A stretch of DNA of 64,000 nt from Thermohalobaculum sediminis (lineage in GTDB: Bacteria > Pseudomonadota > Alphaproteobacteria > Rhodobacterales > Rhodobacteraceae). Of this stretch, positions 42,356-49,931 are shown one piece after another (position 1 is the first letter of the stretch; every line of letters begins with the position of its first letter). Location: assembly GCF_023487995.1 (NCBI RefSeq), contig NZ_JAMFKN010000003.1, positions 1 through 64,000 on the forward strand. The letters are read 5' to 3'. The notes below the pieces were generated by a model that saw nothing but the letters and a program-made list of their open reading frames with translations, had not been told where the DNA came from and ran no database searches. Both the position numbers and the translations under genes were made by a program.

Positions 42356-43500
42356 GCTTCGTCTCAGTCAGCTGGCTCGGCTGGATCGCTGCGGTGACGG
42401 CGGTCTTCTGGGCGCTGCAGGCGCGGTTCCGGACGTTGTTCCTGATCCTCGCGACGCTCGTCTTCATCGGCTGGACCGATCCGCTCTCGCTCGGCGTACT
42501 CGCGGCGCTGACCGGGCTAACGATCGTAGCGACGCGGGAGCGAGCCGTGCCCGGCTGGCGGGCGGTCCTCTGCGTCGGCGCGATCGTCGCCGTCCTCGCC
42601 GGGTTCAAGATCGCGGTGGGGCCGATCGACGATGCGGGCGTCGCGGATCTCGCCATGCCGCTCGGCCTCTCCTACTACGCGCTGCGCTGCATCCACTACG
42701 TGATCGAGCGCTATACCGGCCGGATCGCGGCGGGACCGGGCCTTGACGTCGTCGCCTTCCTCTTTTTCATCCCGACGATCTTCATCGGCCCGATCCACCG
42801 TTTCCCGGAGTTCCGTCGCGACCTCGCCCGGCACCGCTGGGACGAGGCGCTGTTCTCGGAGGGCGTCGAGCGGATCATCCACGGCTATGCGAGGATCGTG
42901 ATCCTCGGGAACTTCCTTATCGTGAACCTGACCGAGACGCTGACCCAGGCGCTCGGCCCCGACCGGACCGCGGCCGTCACCTATATCGCGATGGTCTCGA
43001 CCGGGCTCAACCTCTACGTCCAGTTCGCGGGACATTCGGACATAGCGATCGGCTTCGCTCGGCTGCTCGGCTTCCGGGTAATGGAGAACTTCGACCGACC
43101 CTATCTCAAGCCCAACATCTCGGCCTTCTGGCGCGCATGGCACATCTCGCTCACCAGTTGGGCGCGCGACTATGTCTACGGCAGCGTGGTCGCGCTGACT
43201 CGGAGCCCGGCCCTTGGCGCCGTGACAACGCTCGTCGCCATCGGCCTCTGGCACGAGATATCGCTGCGCTACCTCGTCTGGGGCGCCTATCACGGGCTCG
43301 CTATCGTGGTCTGGCAGCAGGTTCAGGTTTGGAAGCGCGCGCTGCCCGCGCCCCGCTCCACAGCAGTTCGAGGGGCGCTGCACGTGCTCGCGGTGCTTCT
43401 CACGCTGCATTTCGTCTGGCTCGGCTTCCTTCTCGTGCGCCAGCCCGATCCGGGGGCCATGTGGTCTGTCGTCGTCACGCTTGTTTCGGGGGGATGGTAA
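42352..43500 (+). CDS. MBOAT family membrane O-acyltransferase (DltB/AlgI-like)
   Basis: Polytopic inner-membrane enzyme that moves an activated acyl group across the membrane. At least nine hydrophobic spans. MBOAT landmarks: FIPTIFIGPIHRFPEF, NLYVQFAGHSDIAIGFARLLGF, NFDRPYLKPNISAFWRAWHISLTSW with one conserved His, and LWHEISLRYLVWGAYHG with the catalytic His. 382 aa, a little shorter than AlgI, near DltB length. The start overlaps the sulfotransferase stop; the next gene is the 47-residue microprotein 3 bp after its stop. Confidence 0.9.
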   Translation: MSFVSVSWLGWIAAVTAVFWALQARFRTLFLILATLVFIGWTDPLSLGVLAALTGLTIVATRERAVPGWRAVLCVGAIVAVLAGFKIAVGPIDDAGVADLAMPLGLSYYALRCIHYVIERYTGRIAAGPGLDVVAFLFFIPTIFIGPIHRFPEFRRDLARHRWDEALFSEGVERIIHGYARIVILGNFLIVNLTETLTQALGPDRTAAVTYIAMVSTGLNLYVQFAGHSDIAIGFARLLGFRVMENFDRPYLKPNISAFWRAWHISLTSWARDYVYGSVVALTRSPALGAVTTLVAIGLWHEISLRYLVWGAYHGLAIVVWQQVQVWKRALPAPRSTAVRGALHVLAVLLTLHFVWLGFLLVRQPDPGAMWSVVVTLVSGGW

Positions 43501-43503
43501 GAC

Positions 43504-43647
43504 ATGGGCGTCTACCGGTTTCTCGCGCGCTTATTGCCACGTCGCGCCGCGATCGCGCTGACCTGCCTCTGGTTCGCGCTCCTGATCGCCCTCACGATCC
43601 ATCTGGCATTCGAGCCACAGAACGCATTCCGCTACGGTAGGCTCTGA
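43504..43647 (+). CDS. DltX-like membrane microprotein ending FRYGRL
   Basis: A 47-residue protein, MGVYRFLARLLPRRAAIALTCLWF... with one membrane span at about residues 15-36 (AAIALTCLWFALLIALTIHL) and a C-terminal tail EPQNAFRYGRL. Gram-positive DltX is a similar one-span microprotein whose C-terminal FxYxxF tail carries the Tyr that passes acyl groups in the DltB complex. Here Phe42, Tyr44 and a final Leu47 have that spacing. The gene starts 3 bp after the MBOAT stop, with a G-rich GGGGGGATGG upstream. The position, size and tail all support the match; no sequence alignment beyond the tail could be made. Confidence 0.75.
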   Translation: MGVYRFLARLLPRRAAIALTCLWFALLIALTIHLAFEPQNAFRYGRL

Positions 43648-43737
43648 GAGCCTGCCCGAGAAGTTCGCGATGGAGGTTGAATGACCGCCACCCGCCTGAT
43701 TCACCGTCGTTCCTGGCAAGAGACGATGGAGGATCGA

Positions 43738-43890
43738 ATGGCTTGGACGGCGATCACCCGAAGGGACCATGCGCGCCTCGGTAGAGCGTATTGAAGCGAC
43801 ATGACGGAGCGGGACTCGGCGCTGAGCACTCCCCTCCTGCCGACGGCGAAGCATGCCGGGCGGCCTCGGACAACCTATCTGCGCTGCTAG
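43738..43890 (+). pseudogene. IS5 family transposase N-terminal fragment
   Basis: Reads MAWTAITRRDHARLGRAY, a TGA stop at 43792, then SDMTERDSALSTPLLPTAKHAGRPRTTYLRC and a TAG. This is the standard N-terminus of an IS5-group transposase (MAWTxITRxxYxR..LRYASDxTDAEWALIxPLLP..). The rest of the gene is absent. The remainder of 43891-44136 is a non-coding, partly AT-rich stretch near the island edge in which I see no gene. Confidence 0.7.
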
Positions 43891-44136
43891 CTTCGCGCGG
43901 TGCGTCTTTGTCCTGATCTGCTCGTCCTTCACCTGCCGGGCCAACTCCCGCCTTCCTGATCGCTCGGCCCCGCATGCGGAGGTTATGCAGAGATGAAACC
44001 TTTGCCCGCATCCGGAGAACTCCAGCGACAACTGGGCATCAGAATTCCTTCAATTTATTGATCACAATATGCGCGATCGGAAATAATGGGACACTATTGG
44101 AGATGTCTGGAAGTGAGCCTAGGCTGCCACAGCTCA

Positions 44137-44185
44137 CTTGGTAAGGGAGAGGCCGTCAGTTCAATCCTGACCAGCAGCACCATTT
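44137..44185 (+). repeat. Right attachment repeat (copy of tRNA-Thr 3' end)
   Basis: 49 bp identical to 37302-37350, starting at the anticodon stem and ending after CCATTT. It lacks the acceptor 5' strand and D arm, so it is not a second tRNA gene. Confidence 0.88.
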
Positions 44186-44273
44186 CCTCACGCCTGCCTC
44201 CGCATCCGCGCCTGCGAGCGCGTCGGGCCCGGCTGTTCCGCCTAGGCGCGGAGGCCCGTTCGTGCGCCTGCGC

Positions 44274-45701
44274 CTACCAGATCTGGTCGAGCGAGCGCGG
44301 CTTCGCCGTCCTGTTCAGGGCGCCCGCGGCCCGGAGCAGGGCGTGGGCGGCCGACACGAGGGCGGTGCAGTCCGCCAGGGCGCTGGCGAAGCAGCGGTGG
44401 CTGAACTCGTCGAGGAGCCGCGCCGCGAGGCGCTCCTCACCCGCGTCGCACAGGATCTCGGCGCTCAGCAGCACGTCGGGCAACTCGGCATTGATCTGCC
44501 GCTCGAAGGCGCGCCAGTGGTCCCAGACCTCCCGCAGGATGGGATCCGGCTGCTGGAAGGCGAGATGCATCAGGCGCTTGAACTGGTAGACCGCCGACTC
44601 GGCGCTCTCGATCCCCTGCGGGACATGCGAGACGGTGTCGGGGTTCCTCGCCTCCTTGCGCGTGTCGAGAAAGCGCGCCGCCTCGCCGTCGGTGAGGTAG
44701 CGGTGCATGGCGTATTCGTCGGGCACCGCAGTCTGGCCCAGGAAGACCGGCATCAGCGGCGCCGTGACCGGGCCCACCGGCGCGTGCCACATCATCCTGA
44801 GCGCGTCGTGCCGCGGGTCGACCAGAGGGACGACCTGGCCATAGCCCGCGGTATCGCCGGTGAACATCCCCGTCGAGATCGCCCAGAAGACGTCCTCGAT
44901 CCCGATCCGCTCGGGCCGGACGGCGCGCTCGCGGAGCTCCGCCTCGACGCGCTCGACGCCGTCCCAGCGGCCCTTGCCGTCGCCATAGACGGCGTTGACA
45001 TCAAAGGGCCCGGCGGCCGCGCTCCACCAACCAAGATCGGCGGCAACGTCATGAAAATGCGCGGGGAACAGGAAATCGGCATCGGGTTCTGCGGGTATCG
45101 CGCCGATGTAGCCGGGACGCGAGGCGCGGATGCTGTCGGGACCCAGCCGCTCGGCCGCCCAGAGCCGCTTGCCCCCTGCGAACTCGATGACGACCCAGGC
45201 CTCGCCGGGATCGGCGATCAGGTGCGAGTTGCCGCCATAGGTGGAATAGCCGTGCTCGGCGATCAGCGCGCCGATCAGCTCGACACCCTCGCGCGCGGTG
45301 CGGGCGCGCTCGACCACGAGGCGGGCGAGGTCCGAATAGTTCGGCCCGGTCTGGTCCGGCGGCGTCATGGCGACGAGCTCGGGCCGCGAGGGCGACCACA
45401 CGTCGCGCACCGCCACGCCGTGCTCGTTCAGCCCGCCATTGGTGAGCGGCGCGGGAAGCCCCAGGAAGTGGCTGTAGCTCACCCGCATGTTGCGCGCGGT
45501 CCGTGCCGCCTGCGGGATCTGCGTGAGGCGCCCCGGCATCGCGGCCCGCGGGGTGACGCCGACGGTCAGCGTCGCCCCCTCGGGGTGGGACTGGCGGGGA
45601 TGGATCTCGAGCCAGTGGCTCGACGGCTCGTCGCCATAGCCGGCAAGATAGGGGATGCCGTCGGCGGTGAGGTTGCGGCCGACATAGATCGCATAGCTCA
45701 T
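44274..45701 (-). CDS. C69-like N-terminal hydrolase with Ser2
   Basis: Resembles peptidase family C69 (dipeptidase A-like) proteins. The sequence runs MSYAIYVGRNLTADGIPYLAGYGDEPSSHWLEI, then GGLNEHGVAVRDV and YGGNSHLIADPGEAWVVIEFAGG, which match the Ntn-hydrolase core. Normal C69 enzymes begin Met-Cys, the Cys becoming the N-terminal nucleophile. Here residue 2 is Ser and no Cys occurs in the first 400 residues, so Ser2 may serve or the protein may be inactive. 475 aa. It lies just beyond the island's right repeat and ahead of the TTT transporter genes on the same strand. Confidence 0.75.
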   Translation of the reverse strand: MSYAIYVGRNLTADGIPYLAGYGDEPSSHWLEIHPRQSHPEGATLTVGVTPRAAMPGRLTQIPQAARTARNMRVSYSHFLGLPAPLTNGGLNEHGVAVRDVWSPSRPELVAMTPPDQTGPNYSDLARLVVERARTAREGVELIGALIAEHGYSTYGGNSHLIADPGEAWVVIEFAGGKRLWAAERLGPDSIRASRPGYIGAIPAEPDADFLFPAHFHDVAADLGWWSAAAGPFDVNAVYGDGKGRWDGVERVEAELRERAVRPERIGIEDVFWAISTGMFTGDTAGYGQVVPLVDPRHDALRMMWHAPVGPVTAPLMPVFLGQTAVPDEYAMHRYLTDGEAARFLDTRKEARNPDTVSHVPQGIESAESAVYQFKRLMHLAFQQPDPILREVWDHWRAFERQINAELPDVLLSAEILCDAGEERLAARLLDEFSHRCFASALADCTALVSAAHALLRAAGALNRTAKPRSLDQIW

Positions 45702-45918
45702 CGGGGTTTACCGGTCTCTCGTTGCACGGCTCGCGGACATTGAGGGCGTCGCGCGCGGTCTCCCGCACCGGCTTTTCGCATCGGCAGCGGCGCGGCACCA
45801 GAGGGCATCGCGCGCGAGCCGGGCCTCGCGCCGCCCGGCGGGGCGGCCCGCGCGACGTCCCTGGCGCCACGCTACGGGCGGCCCCTTCCGGCGCCCCCCT
45901 CAATCGATGCGCCGCGCC

Positions 45919-47460
45919 TCAGTCGCTGACGGCGCCTTCCTCGTCTTTGCGACGACCCATGCGGGCGCGCAGCACGCGGCCGAACAGGATCGGCAGGACG
46001 AAGCCCACGATCGACACGGTCCAGAGCCCGATGGCCAGCGGCGAGGCGACCAGCGCGCTCCACTCGCCATCCGAGATGGTCATGGCGCGGCGCAGGTTGG
46101 CCTCCATCAGGTTGCCGAGCAGCACGCCCAGAATCACCGGCACCAGCGGCACGTCGAGCTTGCGCAACACCCAGCCCAGCACGCCGAACACCACCATCAC
46201 CAGAAGGTCGAAGGTCGAGCCCGAGATGCCGTAGATGCCGACGAACGAGACCATGGCGACAATCGGCATCAGGATCCGCGGCGGCACCAACAGGACGCGC
46301 ACGAACATGCCGACCATCGGGATGTTCATGGCAAGCAGCATCAGGTTGCCGATGAACAGCGCCGCGATCAGGCCCCAGACCACATCGGGGTTCTGGGTGA
46401 ACAGCAGCGGCCCCGGCGTGATGTTGAGCGCGAGCAGCATCGCCAGCAGCACGGCCGTGGTGCCCGAGCCCGGCACCCCCAGCGCCAGCATCGGCACCAG
46501 CGCGCCGCCGGCGGCGGCGTTGTTGCCGGCCTCGGGCGCCGCGACGCCGCGCGGGTCGCCCTTGCCGAAGGTCCCCTCGCGGTCCACCAGCTTCTTTTCC
46601 ATCGAATAGGCGAGGAACGAGCCCAGCGACGCGCCCGCCCCCGGCAGCACGCCCGCAACGAAGCCGATCAGCGAGGTCCGAAGCATCGTGGGCGTGCAGC
46701 GCGCGAGCAGCCTGCCCGACGGGATCACCCGGCCGATGCCGACCTTCGAGGCATGACCCTCGACCGTGTCCTCGCCGCGGTGCTCGAGGAAGATGAACAC
46801 CTCGGACAGCGCGAACAGCCCGACGATGGCGACCAGGAAGTCGATCCCGTCATAAAGATGCACCTCGCCGAAGGCGAAGCGCGGCACGCCGGTCTGCCCG
46901 TCCACGCCGACCATCGCGATGCCAAGCCCCAACGCCGCCGCGAAGGCCGCCTTGGCCTGGTTGCGCGAGGCGATGCCGCCCAGCGTGGCGAAGGCCAGCA
47001 CGAACAGCGCGAAGTACTCGGCCGGGCCGAACAGCAGCGCCACCTTCACCAACTGCGGCGCGAGGAACACCAGCCCCCATGTCGCAAGGAAGGCGCCGAC
47101 GAACGACGCGACGCCCGAAAGCGCCAGCGCCTCGCCCGCCCGGCCCTGTTGCGCCATCGGATAGCCGTCGAGCGTGGTCATCAGCGCCGGCTCGTCGCCG
47201 GGAATGTTGAGCAGGATCGAGCTGATCCGCCCGCCATACATCGCCCCGTAATAGACCGAGGTCAGCAGGATCATCGCCTCGGTCGGACCGAGGCCGAGAG
47301 TGAAGGCGAGCGGGATCAGGATGGCGACCCCGTTCGAGGGCCCGAGCCCCGGCAGCGCCCCCATCACGGTGCCGAGGAAGCAGCCGACGAGCGCTAGGAG
47401 CAGGTTCTGCCAGGTGAGCGCGACGGCAAAGCCGTCGGCGAGCGATGCGAGCGCGTCCAT
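45919..47460 (-). CDS. tctA: Tripartite tricarboxylate transporter large permease (TctA)
   Basis: Twelve-span-type subunit of a TTT transporter driven by an ion gradient. Family blocks GCFLGTVMGALPGLGPSNGVAILIPL, YYGAMYGGRISSILLNIPGDEPA, and GVLPGAGASLGSFLAYSMEKK are intact. 513 aa. Transcribed after tctC and tctB. Substrate is a carboxylate, type unknown. Confidence 0.93.
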   Translation of the reverse strand: MDALASLADGFAVALTWQNLLLALVGCFLGTVMGALPGLGPSNGVAILIPLAFTLGLGPTEAMILLTSVYYGAMYGGRISSILLNIPGDEPALMTTLDGYPMAQQGRAGEALALSGVASFVGAFLATWGLVFLAPQLVKVALLFGPAEYFALFVLAFATLGGIASRNQAKAAFAAALGLGIAMVGVDGQTGVPRFAFGEVHLYDGIDFLVAIVGLFALSEVFIFLEHRGEDTVEGHASKVGIGRVIPSGRLLARCTPTMLRTSLIGFVAGVLPGAGASLGSFLAYSMEKKLVDREGTFGKGDPRGVAAPEAGNNAAAGGALVPMLALGVPGSGTTAVLLAMLLALNITPGPLLFTQNPDVVWGLIAALFIGNLMLLAMNIPMVGMFVRVLLVPPRILMPIVAMVSFVGIYGISGSTFDLLVMVVFGVLGWVLRKLDVPLVPVILGVLLGNLMEANLRRAMTISDGEWSALVASPLAIGLWTVSIVGFVLPILFGRVLRARMGRRKDEEGAVSD

Positions 47461-47470
47461 GCCGTCTCCC

Positions 47471-47902
47471 TCAGAAGCCCAGCGGACCCTTGGCCAGCGA
47501 CAGGCCGAGGATCAGGTGAAAGACCGTGTAGATGCCGAGCGCGGTCAGCACCCCCGAGACCACCGCCCATAGCGGGCGGGTGCCGAGCCGCCAGGTCAGG
47601 ATAGCCGAGGCCGCGGCGGTTGCGATCACGAAGCCGAGTTCGGGCAGCAGCAGCGCGTAGGCGACCATCACGGCCACGGCGCCGGCGATCTCGGCCACGC
47701 GCCCGAGGCGGGGCCAGTCCGGCTCGGCATCCGGCCGGGCGAGGACGGCAAGGCTGGCGAGCCCCAGGATCGCACCGATGATGATCGGAAAGGTGCGCGG
47801 GCCGACGGGGTCCGAGATGAAGCTCAGCTCGATCCGGGTCGCGCCCCAGATGAAGAAGGCGGCGAGCAGCAGGCCGACGCCGCCGAAGATGCGGTCACTC
47901 AT
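47471..47902 (-). CDS. tctB: Tripartite tricarboxylate transporter small permease (TctB)
   Basis: Four-span small subunit, MSDRIFGGVGLLLAAFFIWGATRIELSFISDPVGPRTFPIIIG, followed by hydrophobic spans AGAVAVMVAYALLLPELGFVIATAAASAIL and a C-terminal YTVFHLILGLSLAKGPLGF. The SDPVGPRTFP signature is typical of TctB. 143 aa; the ATG at 47902 follows GGGAGGAAACGC. Confidence 0.9.
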   Translation of the reverse strand: MSDRIFGGVGLLLAAFFIWGATRIELSFISDPVGPRTFPIIIGAILGLASLAVLARPDAEPDWPRLGRVAEIAGAVAVMVAYALLLPELGFVIATAAASAILTWRLGTRPLWAVVSGVLTALGIYTVFHLILGLSLAKGPLGF

Positions 47903-48015
47903 GCGTTTCCTCCCGCGGCCTTGCGCTCGGGGCGTGGTCGCGTGTGTTGCCGGTGCCGGGGCGCGCGCACGCATGGCATGCAGGCCGCGCGCGCGCCGGC
48001 GGATGCGGGCTGGAC

Positions 48016-48035
48016 GGGGGCCGCGCGCGGCCCCC
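48016..48035 (-). promoter_or_regulatory. Intercistronic hairpin between tctC and tctB
   Basis: A perfect 20-bp palindrome of GGGGGCCGCG and its complement, 6 bp after the tctC stop. It can fold as a stem in RNA and would favour tctC message over the permease genes. Confidence 0.55.
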
Positions 48036-48041
48036 ATGGCC

Positions 48042-49034
48042 TCACTTGATGAGGCCGATCTCGCGCGAGATCTCGGCGATCGAGGCGATCGAGTCCGCCA
48101 CGAAGGCACGGAAGGCGTCGCCCGAGAGGTCGAGCGGCGCGAGCCCGTTCTGTGCCATCACGGCCTTCCACTCGGGCGAGGCATAGACCGTCGCGACCCG
48201 TTCGACCCAGTAGGCATGGGCCTCGTCCGACATGCCGCCGGGGGCGTAGAACCCGCGCCAATTGGCGCCGATCGCGTCGATGCCCTGCTCGCGGGCGGTC
48301 GGGAAGGCGCCGAAGTCGCCCTCGAGCCGCTCGGGGGCAAGCACGGCGATCACCTTGATGTCGCCCGAGTCGACGAAGCCCTTGGCCTCGGACGCGTCGC
48401 CCGTGAAGGCCTGCACCGAGCCCGCGAGAAGCTGCGTCACCGCCTCGCCGCCGCCGTCGAAGGCGACATACTTGATGGTGCGCAGGTCCTCGATGCCCGC
48501 CTTGTCGGCGGCGATCAGCACCTTGAGGTGGTCCCAGCCGCCGACCGCCGAGCCGCCGGCGATCGAGATCGACCGGGGGTCGGCCTTGATGCGGTCCATC
48601 AGCTCGGGCAGCGTGTTGATTTCGCTCGATTTCGCCACCGCGACGATGCCGTAGTCAGCGCCGACCGCGCCGATCCAGCGGACCTGGTCCATGGTGTTGC
48701 CGGGATAGGCGCCCTGCGCGAGGCGGGTCGCCGTCGCGGTCGAGGCGGCGACGATCAGGCCGTTCTCGGCGCCGCGCTTGTTCACCACCTCGGCGAAGGC
48801 CACGCCGCCGCCGCCGCCGGCGATGTTGGTCACCTGCATCGTGCCCGGGATCAGGCCGAGGTCCTGCAGCGTCTTGCCAACCTGCCGGCAGGTGAAGTCC
48901 CAGCCGCCGCCGGGATTGGCGGGGGCGATGCATTCTGTCGCCTCGGGCTCGAAGGCGAGCGCCGGCGCCGCGAGCGTGCCGAGGGCGACGAGGGCCGCCG
49001 AGGCGAGCCGGCGGATCGGGGATGTTGCGAGCAT
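48042..49034 (-). CDS. tctC: Tripartite tricarboxylate transporter binding protein (TctC)
   Basis: Periplasmic receptor of the TTT system. Signal peptide MLATSPIRRLASAALVALGTLAAPALA, mature start FEPEATECIAPANPGGGWDFTCRQVGKTL, where the P-NPGGGWD loop binds substrate carboxylate. NIAGGGGGVAFAEVVNKRG and FDGGGEAVTQLLAGSVQAF are further family blocks. 330 aa. It is divergent from the two-component system at 49260, which probably senses the same substrate. Confidence 0.93.
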   Translation of the reverse strand: MLATSPIRRLASAALVALGTLAAPALAFEPEATECIAPANPGGGWDFTCRQVGKTLQDLGLIPGTMQVTNIAGGGGGVAFAEVVNKRGAENGLIVAASTATATRLAQGAYPGNTMDQVRWIGAVGADYGIVAVAKSSEINTLPELMDRIKADPRSISIAGGSAVGGWDHLKVLIAADKAGIEDLRTIKYVAFDGGGEAVTQLLAGSVQAFTGDASEAKGFVDSGDIKVIAVLAPERLEGDFGAFPTAREQGIDAIGANWRGFYAPGGMSDEAHAYWVERVATVYASPEWKAVMAQNGLAPLDLSGDAFRAFVADSIASIAEISREIGLIK

Positions 49035-49119
49035 GCGTTTTTCCTCCCGAGAGCATGTCGTTGCGGCCGCCGGTCGGGTTTTCCCGCGGCAGTCGGGCGC
49101 CATGTCTAGCATGGCCGGC

Positions 49120-49137
49120 TGTCGCCAACCTGTCGCG
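49120..49137. promoter_or_regulatory. TGTCGC direct repeats in the tctC/response regulator gap
   Basis: TGTCGCC (49120-49126) and TGTCGCG (49131-49137), 11 bp apart, in the 225-bp divergent region. The same spacing and core occur at 27340-27357. Confidence 0.4.
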
Positions 49138-49259
49138 ACGTCGGACCGGTGGCCGCGCGGGCGCGATCTGCGTGCTTCACCCCTGCGGCGGCAGGGGATA
49201 GGATCGGGGAAATGGAGCGGCCCGCCCGAACGAGCGCCGCCCGCGGGGAAACGCACGGC

Positions 49260-49931
49260 ATGCGCGTTCTGCTGGTCGAGGACACGCCCGATGTTGCCGA
49301 CGCCATCGTCGAGCACTTCCGGCGACGCGGCGACGCCGTGGACCTCGCGGACGCCTGCGCCGCGGCCGCGGACGCGCTGGCGGTGCAGGTCTATGACCTC
49401 CTGATCCTCGACATCAATCTCCCCGACGGCTCGGGGATCGACATCCTGCGCGGGCTGAGGCGGGATCGGGACGGCACCCCGGTGCTGGTGCTGACCGCGC
49501 GGCTCGCGGTCGAGGATCGCGTAGAGGCGCTGGACATGGGGGCCGACGACTACCTGATGAAGCCCTTCGACCTGCGCGAGCTCGAGGCGCGGGCGCGGGC
49601 GCTGGCGCGGCGCCGGGCGGGCGAGAGCGGCGGCGTGATCGAGTATGGCGACCTGCGCTTCGACCCCGCGGGGCGCACCGCCGAGGTGGCCGGCCGGCCG
49701 ATCGCGCTGACCAAGCGCGAGTTCTGCCTGCTCGAGACGCTGGTCGCCAATCGCGGCCGGGTGATGCCCAAGGAGGCGATCTTCGACAAGCTCTTCGCCT
49801 TCGACGCCGAGGAAGTGGGGCTGAACGCGGTCGAGGTCTATGTCGGGCGGCTGCGGCGGAAGCTCGAGCCCTCGCGCGTCGCGATCCGCACGCTGCGGGG
49901 CCTCGGCTACCAGCTCGTCGCCGATGCCTGA
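49260..49931 (+). CDS. tctD: OmpR-type response regulator (TctD-like)
   Basis: Receiver domain MRVLLVEDTPDVADAI with phosphoacceptor Asp51 in LLILDINLPDGSG and Lys in YLMKPFD, then an OmpR winged helix (LTKREFCLLETLVANRGRVMPKEAIFDKLF, VEVYVGRLRRKLEP). It likely activates the divergent tct operon. I start at the ATG at 49260, where the receiver begins; 223 aa. Its stop lies 8 bp inside the sensor kinase gene. Confidence 0.9.
   Translation: MRVLLVEDTPDVADAIVEHFRRRGDAVDLADACAAAADALAVQVYDLLILDINLPDGSGIDILRGLRRDRDGTPVLVLTARLAVEDRVEALDMGADDYLMKPFDLRELEARARALARRRAGESGGVIEYGDLRFDPAGRTAEVAGRPIALTKREFCLLETLVANRGRVMPKEAIFDKLFAFDAEEVGLNAVEVYVGRLRRKLEPSRVAIRTLRGLGYQLVADA

Noticed and set aside
43531-44031. 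Minus-strand open frame of about 166 codons after the microprotein
   Set aside because: No family features, overlaps the microprotein and an IS5 fragment on the other strand.
44137-44185. Second tRNA-Thr gene
   Set aside because: Only the 3' half is present; acceptor 5' strand and D arm are missing. It is an attachment-site copy.
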